Assembly: GCF_037975245.1 (NCBI RefSeq)
Contig: NC_092572.1
Location: 16,994,269 to 17,058,268, forward strand
Origin: Apostichopus japonicus
Lineage: Eukaryota > Echinodermata > Holothuroidea > Aspidochirotida > Stichopodidae
Reading direction: 5' to 3'
Length of the DNA stretch: 64,000 nucleotides
The notes under the pieces were generated by a model. It saw nothing but the letters and a program-made list of their open reading frames with translations, was not told where the DNA came from and ran no database searches. Each line of letters begins with the position of its first letter. Position 1 is the stretch's first letter. This document shows positions 11,581 to 24,000 of the stretch, one piece after another. Made by a program: the position numbers and the translations under genes.

Positions 11581-12660
11581 ATATTAGGTGGATTAACTAA
11601 TACTTACAGCTCCCCGTCTAGGCACTTGCTGTAAAAGATCGGCAAAAGACGTCATCACCCGGGCTTCGAACCAGGGATGCAAAAGAGAGTCTCGATCATC
11701 AGCTCGTACAGTGCGCCAAGCCATCCCGCCACTGTATGGACTGAGATATTAGGTGGATTAACTAATACTTACAGCTCCCCGTCTAGGCACTTGCTGTAAA
11801 AGATCGGCAAAAGGACGTCATCACCCGGGCTTCGAACCAGGGATGCAAAAGAGAGTCTCGATCATCAGCTCGTACAGTGCGCCAAGCCATCCCGCCACTG
11901 TATGGACTGAGATATTAGGTGGATTAACTAATACTTACAGCTCCCCGTCTAGGCACTTGCTGTAAAAGATCGGCAAAAGACGTCATCACCCGGGCTTCGA
12001 ACCAGGGATGCAAAAGAGAGTCTCGATCATCAGCTCGTACAGTGCGCCAAGCCATCCCGCCACTGTATGGACTGAGATATTAGGTGGATTAACTAATACT
12101 TACAGCTCCCCGTCTAGGCACTTGCTGTAAAAGATCGGCAAAAGACGTCATCACCCGGCTTCGAACCAGGGATGCAAAAGAGAGTCTCGATCATCAGCTC
12201 GTACAGTGCGCCAAGCCATCCCGCCACTGTATGGACTGAGATATTAGGTGGATTAACTAATACTTACAGCTCCCCGTCTAGGCACTTGCTGTAAAAGATC
12301 GGCAAAAGACGTCATCACCCGGGCTTCGAACCAGGGATGCAAAAGAGAGTCTCGATCATCAGCTCGTACAGTGCGCCAAGCCATCCCGCCACTGTATGGA
12401 CTGAGATATTAGGTGGATTAACTAATACTTACAGCTCCCCGTCTAGGCACTTGCTGTAAAAGATCGGCAAAAGACGTCATCACCCGGGCTTCGAACCAGG
12501 GATGCAAAAGAGAGTCTCGATCATCAGCTCGTACAGTGCGCCAAGCCATCCCGCCACTGTATGGACTGAGATATTAGGTGGATTAACTAATACTTACAGC
12601 TCCCCGTCTAGGCACTTGCTGTAAAAGATCGGCAAAAGACGTCATCACCCGGGCTTCGAA

Positions 12661-14640
12661 CCAGGGATGCAAAAGAGAGTCTCGATCATCAGCTCGTACA
12701 GTGCGCCAAGCCATCCCGCCACTGTATGGACTGAGATATTAGGTGGATTAACTAATACTTACAGCTCCCCGTCTAGGCACTTGCTGTACAAGATCGGCAA
12801 AAGACGTCATCACCCGGGCTTCGAACCAGGGATGCAAAAGAGAGTCTCGATCATCAGCTCGTACAGTGCGCCAAGCCATCCCGCCACTGTATGGACTGAG
12901 ATATTAGGTGGATTAACTAATACTTACAGCTCCCCGTCTAGGCACTTGCTGTACAAGATCGGCAAAAGACGTCATCACCCGGGCTTCGAACCAGGGATGC
13001 AAAAGAGAGTCTCGATCATCAGCTCGTACAGTGCGCCAAGCCATCCCGCCACTGTATGGACTGAGATATTAGGTGGATTAACTAATACTTACAGCTCCCC
13101 GTCTAGGCACTTGCTGTACAAGATCGGCAAAAGACGTCATCACCCGGGCTTCGAACCAGGGATGCAAAAGAGAGTCTCGATCATCAGCTCGTACAGTGCG
13201 CCAAGCCATCCCGCCACTGTATGGACTGAGATATTAGGTGGATTAACTAATACTTACAGCTCCCCGTCTAGGCACTTGCTGTACAAGATCGGCAAAAGAC
13301 GTCATCACCCGGGCTTCGAACCAGGGATGCAAAAGAGAGTCTCGATCATCAGCTCGTACAGTGCGCCAAGCCATCCCGCCACTGTATGGACTGAGATATT
13401 AGGTGGATTAACTAATACTTACAGCTCCCCGTCTAGGCACTTGCTGTACAAGATCGGCAAAAGACGTCATCACCCGGGCTTCGAACCAGGGATGCAAAAG
13501 AGAGTCTCGATCATCAGCTCGTACAGTGCGCCAAGCCATCCCGCCACTGTATGGACTGAGATATTAGGTGGATTAACTAATACTTACAGCTCCCCGTCTA
13601 GGCACTTGCTGTACAAGATCGGCAAAAGACGTCATCACCCGGGCTTCGAACCAGGGATGCAAAAGAGAGTCTCGATCATCAGCTCGTACAGTGCGCCAAG
13701 CCATCCCGCCACTGTATGGACTGAGATATTAGGTGGATTAACTAATACTTACAGCTCCCCGTCTAGGCACTTGCTGTACAAGATCGGCAAAAGACGTCAT
13801 CACCCGGGCTTCGAACCAGGGATGCAAAAGAGAGTCTCGATCATCAGCTCGTACAGTGCGCCAAGCCATCCCGCCACTGTATGGACTGAGATATTAGGTG
13901 GATTAACTAATACTTACAGCTCCCGTCTAGGCACTTGCTGTACAAGATCGGCAAAAGACGTCATCACCCGGGCTTCGAACCAGGGATGCAAAAGAGAGTC
14001 TCGATCATCAGCTCGTACAGTGCGCCAAGCCATCCCGCCACTGTATGGACTGAGATATTAGGTGGATTAACTAATACTTACAGCTCCCCGTCTAGGCACT
14101 TGCTGTACAAGATCGGCAAAAGACGTCATCACCCGGGCTTCGAACCAGGGATGCAAAAGAGAGTCTCGATCATCAGCTCGTACAGTGCGCCAAGCCATCC
14201 CGCCACTGTATGGACTGAGATATTAGGTGGATTAACTAATACTTACAGCTCCCCGTCTAGGCACTTGCTGTACAAGATCGGCAAAAGACGTCATCACCCG
14301 GGCTTCGAACCAGGGATGCAAAAGAGAGTCTCGATCATCAGCTCGTACAGTGCGCCAAGCCATCCCGCCACTGTATGGACTGAGATATTAGGTGGATTAA
14401 CTAATACTTACAGCTCCCCGTCTAGGCACTTGCTGTACAAGATCGGCAAAAGACGTCATCACCCGGGCTTCGAACCAGGGATGCAAAAGAGAGTCTCGAT
14501 CATCAGCTCGTACAGTGCGCCAAGCCATCCCGCCACTGTATGGACTGAGATATTAGGTGGATTAACTAATACTTACAGCTCCCCGTCTAGGCACTTGCTG
14601 TACAAGATCGGCAAAAGACGTCATCACCCGGGCTTCGAAC
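12661..14640 (-). repeat. Block of 12 consecutive monomers sharing an A-to-C variant
   Basis: The plus-strand string CTGTAAAAGATC reads CTGTACAAGATC in twelve successive units, with the C at 12789, 12954, 13119, 13284, 13449, 13614, 13779, 13943, 14108, 14273, 14438 and 14603; it is back to A at 14768 and was A before 12661. The copies are contiguous with no ancestral copy among them, so one mutated monomer or small group was amplified locally, as expected from unequal exchange or replication slippage. The change turns TAA into TAC in one forward frame. Because 165 is divisible by three, it opens two long periodic frames, at 12667-14061 and 13935-14768. These are consequences of the repeat, not genes. 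Confidence 0.93.
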
Positions 14641-17600
14641 CAGGGATGCAAAAGAGAGTCTCGATCATCAGCTCGTACAGTGCGCCAAGCCATCCCGCCA
14701 CTGTATGGACTGAGATATTAGGTGGATTAACTAATACTTACAGCTCCCCGTCTAGGCACTTGCTGTAAAAGATCGGCAAAAGACGTCATCACCCGGGCTT
14801 CGAACCAGGGATGCAAAAGAGAGTCTCGATCATCAGCTCGTACAGTGCGCCAAGCCATCCCGCCACTGTATGGACTGAGATATTAGGTGGATTAACTAAT
14901 ACTTACAGCTCCCCGTCTAGGCACTTGCTGTAAAAGATCGGCAAAAGACGTCATCACCCGGGCTTCGAACCAGGGATGCAAAAGAGAGTCTCGATCATCA
15001 GCTCGTACAGTGCGCCAAGCCATCCCGCCACTGTATGGACTGAGATATTAGGTGGATTAACTAATACTTACAGCTCCCCGTCTAGGCACTTGCTGTAAAA
15101 GATCGGCAAAAGACGTCATCACCCGGGCTTCGAACCAGGGATGCAAAAGAGAGTCTCGATCATCAGCTCGTACAGTGCGCCAAGCCATCCCGGCCACTGT
15201 ATGGACTGAGATATTAGGTGGATTAACTAATACTTACAGCTCCCCGTCTAGGCACTTGCTGTAAAAGATCGGCAAAAGACGTCATCACCCGGGCTTCGAA
15301 CCAGGGATGCAAAAGAGAGTCTCGATCATCAGCTCGTACAGTGCGCCAAGCCATCCCGCCACTGTATGGACTGAGATATTAGGTGGATTAACTAATACTT
15401 ACAGCTCCCCGTCTAGGCACTTGCTGTAAAAGATCGGCAAAAGACGTCATCACCCGGGCTTCGAACCAGGGATGCAAAAGAGAGTCTCGATCATCAGCTC
15501 GTACAGTGCGCCAAGCCATCCCGCCACTGTATGGACTGAGATATTAGGTGGATTAACTAATACTTACAGCTCCCCGTCTAGGCACTTGCTGTAAAAGATC
15601 GGCAAAAGACGTCATCACCGGGCTTCGAACCAGGGATGCAAAAGAGAGTCTCGATCATCAGCTCGTACAGTGCGCCAAGCCATCCCGCCACTGTATGGAC
15701 TGAGATATTAGGTGGATTAACTAATACTTACAGCTCCCCGTCTAGGCACTTGCTGTAAAAGATCGGCAAAAGACGTCATCACCCGGGCTTCGAACCAGGG
15801 ATGCAAAAGAGAGTCTCGATCATCAGCTCGTACAGTGCGCCAAGCCATCCCGCCACTGTATGGACTGAGATATTAGGTGGATTAACTAATACTTACAGCT
15901 CCCCGTCTAGGCACTTGCTGTAAAAGATCGGCAAAAGACGTCATCACCCGGGCTTCGAACCAGGGATGCAAAAGAGAGTCTCGATCATCAGCTCGTACAG
16001 TGCGCCAAGCCATCCCGCCACTGTATGGACTGAGATATTAGGTGGATTAACTAATACTTACAGCTCCCCGTCTAGGCACTTGCTGTAAAAGATCGGCAAA
16101 AGACGTCATCACCCGGGCTTCGAACCAGGGATGCAAAAGAGAGTCTCGATCATCAGCTCGTACAGTGCGCCAAGCCATCCCGCCACTGTATGGACTGAGA
16201 TATTAGGTGGATTAACTAATACTTACAGCTCCCCGTCTAGGCACTTGCTGTAAAAGATCGGCAAAAGACGTCATCACCCGGGCTTCGAACCAGGGATGCA
16301 AAAGAGAGTCTCGATCATCAGCTCGTACAGTGCGCCAAGCCATCCCGCCACTGTATGGACTGAGATATTAGGTGGATTAACTAATACTTACAGCTCCCCG
16401 TCTAGGCACTTGCTGTAAAAGATCGGCAAAAGACGTCATCACCCGGGCTTCGAACCAGGGATGCAAAAGAGAGTCTCGATCATCAGCTCGTACAGTGCGC
16501 CAAGCCATCCCGCCACTGTATGGACTGAGATATTAGGTGGATTAACTAATACTTACAGCTCCCGTCTAGGCACTTGCTGTAAAAGATCGGCAAAAGACGT
16601 CATCACCCGGGCTTCGAACCAGGGATGCAAAAGAGAGTCTCGATCATCAGCTCGTACAGTGCGCCAAGCCATCCCGCCACTGTATGGACTGAGATATTAG
16701 GTGGATTAACTAATACTTACAGCTCCCCGTCTAGGCACTTGCTGTAAAAGATCGGCAAAAGACGTCATCACCCGGGCTTCGAACCAGGGATGCAAAAGAG
16801 AGTCTCGATCATCAGCTCGTACAGTGCGCCAAGCCATCCCGCCACTGTATGGACTGAGATATTAGGTGGATTAACTAATACTTACAGCTCCCCGTCTAGG
16901 CACTTGCTGTAAAAGATCGGCAAAAGACGTCATCACCCGGGCTTCGAACCAGGGATGCAAAAGAGAGTCTCGATCATCAGCTCGTACAGTGCGCCAAGCC
17001 ATCCCGCCACTGTATGGACTGAGATATTAGGTGGATTAACTAATACTTACAGCTCCCCGTCTAGGCACTTGCTGTAAAAGATCGGCAAAAGACGTCATCA
17101 CCCGGGCTTCGAACCAGGGATGCAAAAGAGAGTCTCGATCATCAGCTCGTACAGTGCGCCAAGCCATCCCGCCACTGTATGGACTGAGATATTAGGTGGA
17201 TTAACTAATACTTACAGCTCCCCGTCTAGGCACTTGCTGTAAAAGATCGGCAAAAGACGTCATCACCCGGGCTTCGAACCAGGGATGCAAAAGAGAGTCT
17301 CGATCATCAGCTCGTACAGTGCGCCAAGCCATCCCGCCCACTGTATGGACTGAGATATTAGGTGGATTAACTAATACTTACAGCTCCCCGTCTAGGCACT
17401 TGCTGTAAAAGATCGGCAAAAGACGTCATCACCCGGGCTTCGAACCAGGGATGCAAAAGAGAGTCTCGATCATCAGCTCGTACAGTGCGCCAAGCCATCC
17501 CGCCACTGTATGGACTGAGATATTAGGTGGATTAACTAATACTTACAGCTCCCCGTCTAGGCACTTGCTGTAAAAGATCGGCAAAAGACGTCATCACCCG

Positions 17601-19578
17601 GGCTTCGAACCAGGGATGCAAAAGAGAGTCTCGATCATCAGCTCGTACAGTGCGCCAAGCCATCCCGCCACTGTATGGACTGAGATATTAGGTGGATTAA
17701 CTAATACTTACAGCTCCCCGTCTAGGCACTTGCTGTAAAAGATCGGCAAAAGACGTCATCACCCGGGCTTCGAACCAGGGATGCAAAAGAGAGTCTCGAT
17801 CATCAGCTCGTACAGTGCGCCAAGCCATCCCGCCACTGTATGGACTGAGATATTAGGTGGATTAACTAATACTTACAGCTCCCCGTCTAGGCACTTGCTG
17901 TAAAAGATCGGCAAAAGACGTCATCACCCGGGCTTCGAACCAGGGATGCAAAAGAGAGTCTCGATCATCAGCTCGTACAGTGCGCCAAGCCATCCCGCCA
18001 CTGTATGGACTGAGATATTAGGTGGATTAACTAATACTTACAGCTCCCCGTCTAGGCACTTGCTGTAAAAGATCGGCAAAAGACGTCATCACCCGGGCTT
18101 CGAACCAGGGATGCAAAAGAGAGTCTCGATCATCAGCTCGTACAGTGCGCCAAGCCATCCCGCCACTGTATGGACTGAGATATTAGGTGGATTAACTAAT
18201 ACTTACAGCTCCCCGTCTAGGCACTTGCTGTAAAAGATCGGCAAAAGACGTCATCACCCGGGCTTCGAACCAGGGATGCAAAAGAGAGTCTCGATCATCA
18301 GCTCGTACAGTGCGCCAAGCCATCCCGCCACTGTATGGACTGAGATATTAGGTGGATTAACTAATACTTACAGCTCCCCGTCTAGGCACTTGCTGTAAAA
18401 GATCGGCAAAAGACGTCATCACCCGGGCTTCGAACCAGGGATGCAAAAGAGAGTCTCGATCATCAGCTCGTACAGTGCGCCAAGCCATCCCGCCACTGTA
18501 TGGACTGAGATATTAGGTGGATTAACTAATACTTACAGCTCCCCGTCTAGGCACTTGCTGTAAAAGATCGGCAAAAGACGTCATCACCCGGGCTTCGAAC
18601 CAGGGATGCAAAAGAGAGTCTCGATCATCAGCTCGTACAGTGCGCCAAGCCATCCCGCCACTGTATGGACTGAGATATTAGGTGGATTAACTAATACTTA
18701 CAGCTCCCCGTCTAGGCACTTGCTGTAAAAGATCGGCAAAAGACGTCATCACCCGGGCTTCGAACCAGGGATGCAAAAGAGAGTCTCGATCATCAGCTCG
18801 TACAGTGCGCCAAGCCATCCCGCCACTGTATGGACTGAGATATTAGGTGGATTAACTAATACTTACAGCTCCCCGTCTAGGCACTTGCTGTAAAAGATCG
18901 GCAAAAGACGTCATCACCCGGGCTTCGAACCAGGGATGCAAAAGAGAGTCTCGATCATCAGCTCGTACAGTGCGCCAAGCCATCCCGCCACTGTATGGAC
19001 TGAGATATTAGGTGGATTAACTAATACTTACAGCTCCCCGTCTAGGCACTTGCTGTAAAAGATCGGCAAAAGACGTCATCACCCGGGCTTCGAACCAGGG
19101 ATGCAAAAGAGAGTCTCGATCATCAGCTCGTACAGTGCGCCAAGCCATCCCGCCACTGTATGGACTGAGATATTAGGTGGATTAACTAATACTTACAGCT
19201 CCCCGTCTAGGCACTTGCTGTAAAAGATCGGCAAAAGACGTCATCACCCGGGCTTCGAACCAGGGATGCAAAAGAGAGTCTCGATCATCAGCTCGTACAG
19301 TGCGCCAAGCCATCCCGCCACTGTATGGACTGAGATATTAGGTGGATTAACTAATACTTACAGCTCCCCGTCTAGGCACTTGCTGTAAAAGATCGGCAAA
19401 AGACGTCATCACCCGGGCTTCGAACCAGGGATGCAAAAGAGAGTCTCGATCATCAGCTCGTACAGTGCGCCAAGCCATCCCGCCACTGTATGGACTGAGA
19501 TATTAGGTGGATTAACTAATACTTACAGCTCCCCGTCTAGGCACTTGCTGTAAAAGATCGGCAAAAGACGTCATCACC
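13922..19578 (-). repeat. Indel-rich stretch in the gap-proximal part of array B
   Basis: Six single-base indels fall in this 5.7 kb: losses of C at about 13922, 15618, 16561 and 19577, a gained G at about 15192 and a gained C at about 17337. All lie in or next to short runs of C or G. Farther from the gap, the next 44 kb hold only six. The loss at 16561 shifts frame and opens a 79-residue plus-strand frame (16461-16700) that is not a gene. No substitutions were seen after the 12-copy block. Confidence 0.85.
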
Positions 19579-20899
19579 GGGCTTCGAACCAGGGATGCAA
19601 AAGAGAGTCTCGATCATCAGCTCGTACAGTGCGCCAAGCCATCCCGCCACTGTATGGACTGAGATATTAGGTGGATTAACTAATACTTACAGCTCCCCGT
19701 CTAGGCACTTGCTGTAAAAGATCGGCAAAAGACGTCATCACCCGGGCTTCGAACCAGGGATGCAAAAGAGAGTCTCGATCATCAGCTCGTACAGTGCGCC
19801 AAGCCATCCCGCCACTGTATGGACTGAGATATTAGGTGGATTAACTAATACTTACAGCTCCCCGTCTAGGCACTTGCTGTAAAAGATCGGCAAAAGACGT
19901 CATCACCCGGGCTTCGAACCAGGGATGCAAAAGAGAGTCTCGATCATCAGCTCGTACAGTGCGCCAAGCCATCCCGCCACTGTATGGACTGAGATATTAG
20001 GTGGATTAACTAATACTTACAGCTCCCCGTCTAGGCACTTGCTGTAAAAGATCGGCAAAAGACGTCATCACCCGGGCTTCGAACCAGGGATGCAAAAGAG
20101 AGTCTCGATCATCAGCTCGTACAGTGCGCCAAGCCATCCCGCCACTGTATGGACTGAGATATTAGGTGGATTAACTAATACTTACAGCTCCCCGTCTAGG
20201 CACTTGCTGTAAAAGATCGGCAAAAGACGTCATCACCCGGGCTTCGAACCAGGGATGCAAAAGAGAGTCTCGATCATCAGCTCGTACAGTGCGCCAAGCC
20301 ATCCCGCCACTGTATGGACTGAGATATTAGGTGGATTAACTAATACTTACAGCTCCCCGTCTAGGCACTTGCTGTAAAAGATCGGCAAAAGACGTCATCA
20401 CCCGGGCTTCGAACCAGGGATGCAAAAGAGAGTCTCGATCATCAGCTCGTACAGTGCGCCAAGCCATCCCGCCACTGTATGGACTGAGATATTAGGTGGA
20501 TTAACTAATACTTACAGCTCCCCGTCTAGGCACTTGCTGTAAAAGATCGGCAAAAGACGTCATCACCCGGGCTTCGAACCAGGGATGCAAAAGAGAGTCT
20601 CGATCATCAGCTCGTACAGTGCGCCAAGCCATCCCGCCACTGTATGGACTGAGATATTAGGTGGATTAACTAATACTTACAGCTCCCCGTCTAGGCACTT
20701 GCTGTAAAAGATCGGCAAAAGACGTCATCACCCGGGCTTCGAACCAGGGATGCAAAAGAGAGTCTCGATCATCAGCTCGTACAGTGCGCCAAGCCATCCC
20801 GCCACTGTATGGACTGAGATATTAGGTGGATTAACTAATACTTACAGCTCCCCGTCTAGGCACTTGCTGTAAAAGATCGGCAAAAGACGTCATCACCCG

Positions 20900-20961
20900 G
20901 GCTTCGAACCAGGGATGCAAAAGAGAGTCTCGATCATCAGCTCGTACAGTGCGCCAAGCCA
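20900..20961 (-). promoter_or_regulatory. tRNA-like A-box-like/B-box pair in a type-B monomer
   Basis: On the minus strand, 20961-20951 reads TGGCTTGGCGC (A-box-like) and 20910-20900 reads GGTTCGAAGCC, which still fits the B-box consensus. Compared with type A, the T-arm-like stem gains a pair: CCTGG with CCCGG around the loop TTCGAAG has four of five pairs, against three of five in A. An outer inverted repeat GGGATG...CATCCC also becomes perfect over 6 bp, where type A has only 4 paired. B is therefore the better-folded and perhaps less decayed form. The internal TTTT between the boxes is retained, so full-length Pol III transcription remains doubtful. Confidence 0.4.
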
Positions 20962-21073
20962 TCCCGCCACTGTATGGACTGAGATATTAGGTGGATTAAC
21001 TAATACTTACAGCTCCCCGTCTAGGCACTTGCTGTAAAAGATCGGCAAAAGACGTCATCACCCGGGCTTCGAA
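20909..21073 (-). repeat. Reference monomer, type B (165 bp)
   Basis: A complete unmodified type-B unit from the invariant part of the array. I counted 83 G/C in 165 (50%) and nine CpG. Against type A read in the same sense, B has G for C before the CCCGGG run, G for C in CCTAGACGG (making a CTAG site), G for C in GGCGGGATGG (losing a GCGC), A for T in GATGATCGAG (adding a GATC) and C for G in CATCCCTGG. On the plus strand the B box reads GGCTTCGAACC (20900-20910, just upstream of the unit start and repeated at its end), and the A-box-like motif is GCGCCAAGCCA (20951-20961). These five sites allow any read to be assigned to A or B. Confidence 0.95.
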
Positions 21074-24000
21074 CCAGGGATGCAAAAGAGAGTCTCGATC
21101 ATCAGCTCGTACAGTGCGCCAAGCCATCCCGCCACTGTATGGACTGAGATATTAGGTGGATTAACTAATACTTACAGCTCCCCGTCTAGGCACTTGCTGT
21201 AAAAGATCGGCAAAAGACGTCATCACCCGGGCTTCGAACCAGGGATGCAAAAGAGAGTCTCGATCATCAGCTCGTACAGTGCGCCAAGCCATCCCGCCAC
21301 TGTATGGACTGAGATATTAGGTGGATTAACTAATACTTACAGCTCCCCGTCTAGGCACTTGCTGTAAAAGATCGGCAAAAGACGTCATCACCCGGGCTTC
21401 GAACCAGGGATGCAAAAGAGAGTCTCGATCATCAGCTCGTACAGTGCGCCAAGCCATCCCGCCACTGTATGGACTGAGATATTAGGTGGATTAACTAATA
21501 CTTACAGCTCCCCGTCTAGGCACTTGCTGTAAAAGATCGGCAAAAGACGTCATCACCCGGGCTTCGAACCAGGGATGCAAAAGAGAGTCTCGATCATCAG
21601 CTCGTACAGTGCGCCAAGCCATCCCGCCACTGTATGGACTGAGATATTAGGTGGATTAACTAATACTTACAGCTCCCCGTCTAGGCACTTGCTGTAAAAG
21701 ATCGGCAAAAGACGTCATCACCCGGGCTTCGAACCAGGGATGCAAAAGAGAGTCTCGATCATCAGCTCGTACAGTGCGCCAAGCCATCCCGCCACTGTAT
21801 GGACTGAGATATTAGGTGGATTAACTAATACTTACAGCTCCCCGTCTAGGCACTTGCTGTAAAAGATCGGCAAAAGACGTCATCACCCGGGCTTCGAACC
21901 AGGGATGCAAAAGAGAGTCTCGATCATCAGCTCGTACAGTGCGCCAAGCCATCCCGCCACTGTATGGACTGAGATATTAGGTGGATTAACTAATACTTAC
22001 AGCTCCCCGTCTAGGCACTTGCTGTAAAAGATCGGCAAAAGACGTCATCACCCGGGCTTCGAACCAGGGATGCAAAAGAGAGTCTCGATCATCAGCTCGT
22101 ACAGTGCGCCAAGCCATCCCGCCACTGTATGGACTGAGATATTAGGTGGATTAACTAATACTTACAGCTCCCCGTCTAGGCACTTGCTGTAAAAGATCGG
22201 CAAAAGACGTCATCACCCGGGCTTCGAACCAGGGATGCAAAAGAGAGTCTCGATCATCAGCTCGTACAGTGCGCCAAGCCATCCCGCCACTGTATGGACT
22301 GAGATATTAGGTGGATTAACTAATACTTACAGCTCCCCGTCTAGGCACTTGCTGTAAAAGATCGGCAAAAGACGTCATCACCCGGGCTTCGAACCAGGGA
22401 TGCAAAAGAGAGTCTCGATCATCAGCTCGTACAGTGCGCCAAGCCATCCCGCCACTGTATGGACTGAGATATTAGGTGGATTAACTAATACTTACAGCTC
22501 CCCGTCTAGGCACTTGCTGTAAAAGATCGGCAAAAGACGTCATCACCCGGGCTTCGAACCAGGGATGCAAAAGAGAGTCTCGATCATCAGCTCGTACAGT
22601 GCGCCAAGCCATCCCGCCACTGTATGGACTGAGATATTAGGTGGATTAACTAATACTTACAGCTCCCCGTCTAGGCACTTGCTGTAAAAGATCGGCAAAA
22701 GACGTCATCACCCGGGCTTCGAACCAGGGATGCAAAAGAGAGTCTCGATCATCAGCTCGTACAGTGCGCCAAGCCATCCCGCCACTGTATGGACTGAGAT
22801 ATTAGGTGGATTAACTAATACTTACAGCTCCCCGTCTAGGCACTTGCTGTAAAAGATCGGCAAAAGACGTCATCACCCGGGCTTCGAACCAGGGATGCAA
22901 AAGAGAGTCTCGATCATCAGCTCGTACAGTGCGCCAAGCCATCCCGCCACTGTATGGACTGAGATATTAGGTGGATTAACTAATACTTACAGCTCCCCGT
23001 CTAGGCACTTGCTGTAAAAGATCGGCAAAAGACGTCATCACCCGGGCTTCGAACCAGGGATGCAAAAGAGAGTCTCGATCATCAGCTCGTACAGTGCGCC
23101 AAGCCATCCCGCCACTGTATGGACTGAGATATTAGGTGGATTAACTAATACTTACAGCTCCCCGTCTAGGCACTTGCTGTAAAAGATCGGCAAAAGACGT
23201 CATCACCCGGGCTTCGAACCAGGGATGCAAAAGAGAGTCTCGATCATCAGCTCGTACAGTGCGCCAAGCCATCCCGCCACTGTATGGACTGAGATATTAG
23301 GTGGATTAACTAATACTTACAGCTCCCCGTCTAGGCACTTGCTGTAAAAGATCGGCAAAAGACGTCATCACCCGGGCTTCGAACCAGGGATGCAAAAGAG
23401 AGTCTCGATCATCAGCTCGTACAGTGCGCCAAGCCATCCCGCCACTGTATGGACTGAGATATTAGGTGGATTAACTAATACTTACAGCTCCCCGTCTAGG
23501 CACTTGCTGTAAAAGATCGGCAAAAGACGTCATCACCCGGGCTTCGAACCAGGGATGCAAAAGAGAGTCTCGATCATCAGCTCGTACAGTGCGCCAAGCC
23601 ATCCCGCCACTGTATGGACTGAGATATTAGGTGGATTAACTAATACTTACAGCTCCCCGTCTAGGCACTTGCTGTAAAAGATCGGCAAAAGACGTCATCA
23701 CCCGGGCTTCGAACCAGGGATGCAAAAGAGAGTCTCGATCATCAGCTCGTACAGTGCGCCAAGCCATCCCGCCACTGTATGGACTGAGATATTAGGTGGA
23801 TTAACTAATACTTACAGCTCCCCGTCTAGGCACTTGCTGTAAAAGATCGGCAAAAGACGTCATCACCCGGGCTTCGAACCAGGGATGCAAAAGAGAGTCT
23901 CGATCATCAGCTCGTACAGTGCGCCAAGCCATCCCGCCACTGTATGGACTGAGATATTAGGTGGATTAACTAATACTTACAGCTCCCCGTCTAGGCACTT

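Noticed and set aside
11309-11634. Several overlapping open frames of 66-82 residues across the N run
   Set aside because: Their middle is 100 unknown bases and the two sides are different contigs in opposite orientation.
12667-14061. 464-residue plus-strand open frame with 55-residue internal repeats
   Set aside because: It is the satellite read in one frame, opened by the A-to-C variant that removes the only TAA per unit and ended by a one-base loss at about 13922. The GFEP motif in it is just the translated B box (GGC TTC GAA CCA), a known hallmark of spurious proteins called over tRNA-like repeats.
13935-14768. 277-residue plus-strand open frame
   Set aside because: The same periodic translation, continued after the frame shift, ending where the monomers return to the TAA form.
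16461-16700. 79-residue plus-strand open frame, repeated identically at 58203-58442
   Set aside because: Both come from the same single C loss in the CCCC run (about 16561 and 58303) of otherwise ordinary monomers. Identity between them reflects repeat identity, not gene duplication.
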